NCBI GenBank assembly: GCA_009379845.1
Contig: WHSZ01000053.1
Location: 1 to 45,339, forward strand
Length of the DNA stretch: 45,339 nucleotides
Reading direction: 5' to 3'
Origin: Pseudonocardiaceae bacterium
GTDB lineage: Bacteria > Actinomycetota > Actinomycetes > Mycobacteriales > Pseudonocardiaceae
Below the pieces are notes generated by a model that worked only from the letters and a program-made list of their open reading frames with translations, was not told where the DNA came from and searched no databases. This document shows positions 42,775 through 45,339 of this stretch, piece by piece (the first letter of the stretch is position 1; every line of letters begins with the position of its first letter). Made by a program: the position numbers and the translations under genes.

Positions 42775-43785
42775 ATGAATATATCGGCGTGGACGTGGAT
42801 TCTGACGGTCGCCGGATTGTGCGCGATCATCGGGTTCGATTTCTACCTTGTGGCACGCAATCCACGAGACCCGACGCTACGGGAAAGCACCGGCTGGGTA
42901 TCCTTCTACGTCTCGCTGGCCGTGCTGTTCGGGCTCGGCCTCTTCCTGGTAGCCGGCCCGCAGTACGGCGGCGAGTTCTTCGCCGGCTGGATCACCGAGT
43001 ACTCGCTGTCGGTGGACAATCTGTTCATCTTCGTGTTGATCATGTCCAGCTTCGCGGTACCGAAGATCTACCGGCAGAAGGTGCTGCTGATCGGCATCGC
43101 GCTCGCGCTACTGATGCGCGGCCTGTTCATCATGGTCGGCGCCCAGGCAGTCGCGAGGTTCGACTGGCTGTTCTACGTGTTTGGCGCGTTCCTGATTTAC
43201 ACCGCGTGGAAACTGGTGCGCCACAAGGATTCCGACGAAGAGGAGTTCAAAGAGAACGCCGCACTGCGGATGACCAAACGGTTCCTGCCGGCCACCAACA
43301 CCTACGCCGGCGCATCCCTGCTGACCAAAATAGACGGTCGGCGAGTGGTCACGCCGATGCTGATCGTCATGGTGGCGATCGGTACCACCGACCTGTTGTT
43401 CGCGCTCGATTCGATTCCCGCGATCTTCGGCCTGACGAAGGAGCCGTACCTGGTCTTCACGGCGAACGCTTTCGCGCTGATGGGATTGCGCCAGCTGTTC
43501 TTCCTGATCGGCGGGCTGCTCGATCGGCTGGTCTACCTCAGCACCGGGCTGGCCGTCATCCTCGGGTTCATCGGCCTGAAGCTGGTGTTCGAGACCCTGC
43601 ACCACGACGGGGTGAGCTGGGCGCCGGAGATCTCCATCGTGGCGTCCCTCGCGGTGATCGTTGGAACGCTGGCTGTGACCACGGTGGCCAGCCTGGTGAA
43701 GGTCCGGCTGGACCGGAAGGCCGAGCCAGACGAGCCAGACGCAGCAACCAGCGACCCAGTTCGAGAGGAGGTAGAGGCGGACTGA
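42775..43785 (+). CDS. TerC/Alx family membrane protein, probable metal exporter
   Basis: 336 residues and about nine helices. The family signatures are ITEYSLSVDNLFIFVLIMSSF (with conserved Asp in a helix) and VAIGTTDLLFALDSIPAIFGLT, a second acidic helix. FLPATNTYAGASLLTK lies in the loop. The C-terminal 30 residues are acidic and soluble. TerC/MeeF/Alx proteins export Mn2+ or supply it to secreted enzymes. It is 26 bases after the small membrane gene and so belongs to the transporter operon. No yybP-ykoY-type riboswitch is visible, which fits cotranscription. Confidence 0.92.
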   Translation: MNISAWTWILTVAGLCAIIGFDFYLVARNPRDPTLRESTGWVSFYVSLAVLFGLGLFLVAGPQYGGEFFAGWITEYSLSVDNLFIFVLIMSSFAVPKIYRQKVLLIGIALALLMRGLFIMVGAQAVARFDWLFYVFGAFLIYTAWKLVRHKDSDEEEFKENAALRMTKRFLPATNTYAGASLLTKIDGRRVVTPMLIVMVAIGTTDLLFALDSIPAIFGLTKEPYLVFTANAFALMGLRQLFFLIGGLLDRLVYLSTGLAVILGFIGLKLVFETLHHDGVSWAPEISIVASLAVIVGTLAVTTVASLVKVRLDRKAEPDEPDAATSDPVREEVEAD

Positions 43786-43842
43786 GCTGGCGACGCTGGC
43801 AGCCCCAGCCGCTACCTCAGATCACTAACTGTATTTCTGTTC

Positions 43843-44031
43843 CTAGCGGGACGTGGTGGCCCTGCGCTCGTCGCGGGCCCTGCTGCGCAGGAACTCTTCG
43901 ACCTCGGCGGTCGCGTCCTGCCTGGAGCGCTCCATGGCCGTCGCCAGTCCCAGTCCCAGCGTCCGCCCGTCGGCTGGGGAGCCGAGTGGGGCGCGCGTCA
44001 AGGACTTCAGGAACTCCTTCCAAGTACGCAT
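43843..44031 (-). CDS. Small hypothetical protein downstream of the GntR gene
   Basis: 62 residues from the ATG at 44031, which has a near-perfect GGAGGTGA ribosome site 8 bases upstream. Longer upstream frames lack support. The sequence MRTWKEFLKSLTRAPLG is amphipathic and is followed by TLGLGLATAMERSRQDATAEVEEFLRSRARDE, a likely helix with many charges. The good ribosome site makes it more convincing than a random frame. No known family was recognised. It is 87 bases after the GntR stop, on the same strand, and convergent with TerC. Confidence 0.68.
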   Translation of the reverse strand: MRTWKEFLKSLTRAPLGSPADGRTLGLGLATAMERSRQDATAEVEEFLRSRARDERRATTSR

Positions 44032-44118
44032 CACTATCACCTCCATTCCGAATGCATCGCTAATGTCCCGGCGTCGCCTCGTCACGGCGCCGGTGAGTGA
44101 GGGGGAACTGCGAAACTG

Positions 44119-44868
44119 CTACGCGGGCGGCGCGGTTCTGCGGCGCCTGGTGCGTACCGGGGCTGCCTTCGGCTCCTCGGAGTTCGGGTCGTCCCCGCTT
44201 TCCTTCAGGTACGACTCACGGGTCCGCTCGGTATGCTCACGCATGATCTGGGCGGCCTTCTCGGTCTCGCCGTTTTCGATCGCGTCGATCAGCTTCCGGT
44301 GCTCCTGCCAGGATTGCGTGCCCCGCTGCCGCGCGATCGGCGTGTAGTACCAGCGCACCCGCCGATCGACCTGGGTCACGAAGTCGAGCAGCACTTCGTT
44401 TCCGGACAGCTCGGTGACGTACCGGTGCAGCTCCGCGTTGGCCGCCACCATGTTGTCCACGTCGTCCGCGGCCAGTGCCGCCTCGCCCTGGTCGCAGAGC
44501 TCGCGCAACTTCGCGATGCCCTCCGCGTCCGCGAGCGTGGCGGCCAGCCGAGCAGATTCGCCCTCCAGTACACAGCGAACCGCGAGCAGCTGGTCAACCT
44601 CCTTCGGGGTCGGGGCGTGCACGAACGCGCCGTAGCCCGGTCGCAGGTCCACCCACCCGTCGGAGTTCAGCAGTTGCAGCGCTTCGCGCACCGGCTGGCG
44701 TGATACTCCGAGAGTCTCGGCCAGCTCGCTTTCCACGAGGTGCTGGCCAGGTGCCAGCTCACCCGAGATAATCAGCTCTTGCATAGCTTGGTAGACGCGC
44801 TCCCGGAGTGGCACCGGTCGGTCGATCCGGCGCTCCAGCATTCCCTGGGCCAACTCGGTCGACTGCAT
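44119..44868 (-). CDS. GntR family (FadR/FCD) transcriptional regulator, likely regulator of the oxalate-like cluster
   Basis: 249 residues from the ATG at 44868 (GGAG 6 bases before). The winged helix (about 15-85) has RERVYQAMQELIISGELAPGQHLVESELAETLGVSRQPVREALQLL. The FCD ligand domain (90-225) keeps the metal-ligand pattern: ELHRYVTELSGN, EHRKLIDAIENG and MREHTERTR histidines. A basic/acidic tail ends the protein. It is divergent from the SucC-like gene, with operator C before its own gene and D before the other. The same motif at sites A and B implies that it controls the whole oxalate-like cluster. The effector may be oxalate, glyoxylate or a CoA ester, since FCD domains bind small acids. 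Confidence 0.9.
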   Translation of the reverse strand: MQSTELAQGMLERRIDRPVPLRERVYQAMQELIISGELAPGQHLVESELAETLGVSRQPVREALQLLNSDGWVDLRPGYGAFVHAPTPKEVDQLLAVRCVLEGESARLAATLADAEGIAKLRELCDQGEAALAADDVDNMVAANAELHRYVTELSGNEVLLDFVTQVDRRVRWYYTPIARQRGTQSWQEHRKLIDAIENGETEKAAQIMREHTERTRESYLKESGDDPNSEEPKAAPVRTRRRRTAPPA

Positions 44869-44906
44869 GGTGGACTCCAACCTCGGGGGCACGCCTTTTT
44901 CGTCCC

Positions 44907-44925
44907 GTCGACGAACTTCGTCGAC
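44907..44925. promoter_or_regulatory. Perfect 19-base palindrome GTCGACGAA-C-TTCGTCGAC
   Basis: The arms 44907-44915 and 44917-44925 are exact complements around one base, 39-57 bases upstream of the GntR start and two bases from operator site C. It could be a second operator, or a hairpin in the gntR leader. Confidence 0.65.
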
Positions 44926-44926
44926 T

Positions 44927-44939
44927 GCCTACAGCATAC
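44927..44939. promoter_or_regulatory. Operator site C (GTATGCTGTAGGC on the minus strand)
   Basis: Weaker member of the cluster motif, about 60 bases upstream of the GntR start, which fits autoregulation. On the plus strand it reads GCCTACAGCATAC. Confidence 0.5.
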
Positions 44940-45138
44940 AATGACCACAACGCCCGGTCTGGGTGAATCCGATCACCGAGCCACGCGATCGTGGCCACCG
45001 ACGGCCACGCCAACAGCGTAGAGCCCGCCGGTTCCCCGACGGCGCGGCACGCCGCCGCGCCATCCTGTGGGTACCCGTCGGCGCGGGCCGACAACACTTC
45101 CGGCTCCGGCCGAGCCTCTGGACATCATCTGGCGTACA

Positions 45139-45151
45139 GAATACAGTATGC
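45139..45151. promoter_or_regulatory. Operator site D (GAATACAGTATGC)
   Basis: It shares ATRCAGTAT with sites A and B. It lies about 55 bases upstream of the SucC-like start codon, where a repressor would cover the promoter. Confidence 0.65.
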
Positions 45152-45204
45152 AGAAATCCATACCGTGACGGAACCGGGACTGAACTTGAACGGAGATTTT
45201 TCAA

Positions 45205-45339
45205 GTGGATTTGTATGAGTTTCAGGCGAGGGATTTGTTTGCTGCGTATGGGGTGCCGGTGTTGTCGGGTTCTGTGGCGGGTGATGTGGAGGGGGCGCGT
45301 GCGGTTGCTGAGGGGATTGGTGGCCGGGTGGTGGTGAAG
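45205..45339 (+). CDS. sucC: Succinyl-CoA ligase beta subunit-like protein, N-terminal part (continues beyond window)
   Basis: 45 codons remain open to the last base. The start GTG (45205) has GGAG 9 bases upstream. The peptide begins [19 protein letters not shown], followed by [15 protein letters not shown] and VVVK, the typical ATP-grasp start of SucC and malate-CoA ligase beta subunits. Codons mostly end in G or T, unlike the C-rich genes nearby. Control by operator site D and its position next to the regulator suggest a dedicated ligase for the oxalate-like pathway rather than only the TCA-cycle enzyme. The substrate cannot be judged from this fragment. Confidence 0.85.
   Translation, partial: MDLYEFQARDLFAAYGVPVLSGSVAGDVEGARAVAEGIGGRVVVK

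Larger units (their letters stand above)
44869..45204. promoter_or_regulatory. 336-base divergent control region between GntR and SucC-like genes
   Basis: No gene was found here. It contains a 19-base perfect palindrome, operator site C and operator site D, listed separately. The sequence between the sites (about 44946-45132) shows no gene-like pattern or repeat that I can support. The SucC-like gene's ribosome site (GGAG at 45192-45195) lies at the right end. Confidence 0.6.

Noticed and set aside
44740..45021. 93-codon plus-strand frame in the GntR/SucC gap
   Set aside because: No ribosome site or family pattern; it starts inside the GntR gene and overlaps operator sites.
34951..45151. CRISPR-like array suggested by repeated GTATGC sites
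   Set aside because: The sites are short, widely spaced and in promoter gaps, with no regular spacers and no cas genes.

Overview
The window comes from a high-GC actinomycete, most likely of the Pseudonocardiales. Support for this: strong G/C third-position bias, frequent GTG starts, GGAGG-type ribosome sites, the tail of a DUF222/HNH (13E12-type) endonuclease at the left edge, a LigD-type end-joining protein, type-VII-secretion-like small helical proteins, and NAD-dependent enzymes typical of soil actinomycetes. No rRNA, tRNA, CRISPR array, transposase or phage gene was seen. The DNA looks chromosomal and mainly catabolic.

Region 1 (1-5.7 kb): tail of an HNH endonuclease gene, then a leftward operon read as phnD, phnC, a fused double-permease phnE, a GntR/UTRA regulator, an inositol-monophosphatase-family enzyme and a 57-residue unknown protein. 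It looks like an importer for a phosphonate or phosphate ester with a phosphatase attached. Region 2 (5.7-9.6 kb): a TPP-dependent decarboxylase/lyase, an IclR regulator and an aryl-alcohol-type zinc dehydrogenase. A 15-base motif is shared by the IclR and phnD upstream regions. Region 3 (9.6-18.4 kb): an acetyltransferase, a two-gene cassette of unknown helical proteins, an alpha/beta hydrolase with a YdeI-like partner, a LigD-like phosphoesterase-polymerase protein without ligase, aconitase, and an MFS transporter.

Region 4 (18.4-27.8 kb): an AraC-controlled leftward operon: SDR, one E2 acyltransferase, a xylose-isomerase-like TIM-barrel protein, then two complete E1 alpha/beta pairs. A polyol-type zinc dehydrogenase is divergent from AraC. 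One E2 with two E1 sets and no E3 is unusual, and the substrate is unknown. Region 5 (27.8-30.9 kb): tandem hot-dog thioesterase, HAD phosphatase, MgtE magnesium transporter.

Region 6 (31-45.3 kb) is the most interesting part. It appears to be an oxalate/C1 catabolic regulon: NAD formate dehydrogenase, an aldehyde dehydrogenase, a ketopantoate-reductase-like protein (the family of oxalyl-CoA reductase PanE2), a small DUF6457-like protein, a TPP enzyme that resembles 2-hydroxyacyl-CoA lyase more than classical oxalyl-CoA decarboxylase, a clear formyl-CoA:oxalate CoA-transferase, an ADP-forming acyl-CoA synthetase, an NRAMP-like transporter without the usual metal motifs, a four-helix membrane protein, a TerC metal exporter, an FCD-type GntR regulator, and the start of a SucC-like ligase. 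Four intergenic sites resembling GTATGCAGTATAC tie the panE-like, DUF6457-like, TPP-enzyme, GntR and sucC-like genes into one likely regulon. In the proposed scheme, oxalate enters, is activated by CoA transfer, and oxalyl-CoA is either decarboxylated to formyl-CoA, with formate then oxidised to CO2 for NADH, or reduced to glyoxylate for assimilation. The acyl-CoA synthetase could recover thioester energy as ATP or prime the cycle.
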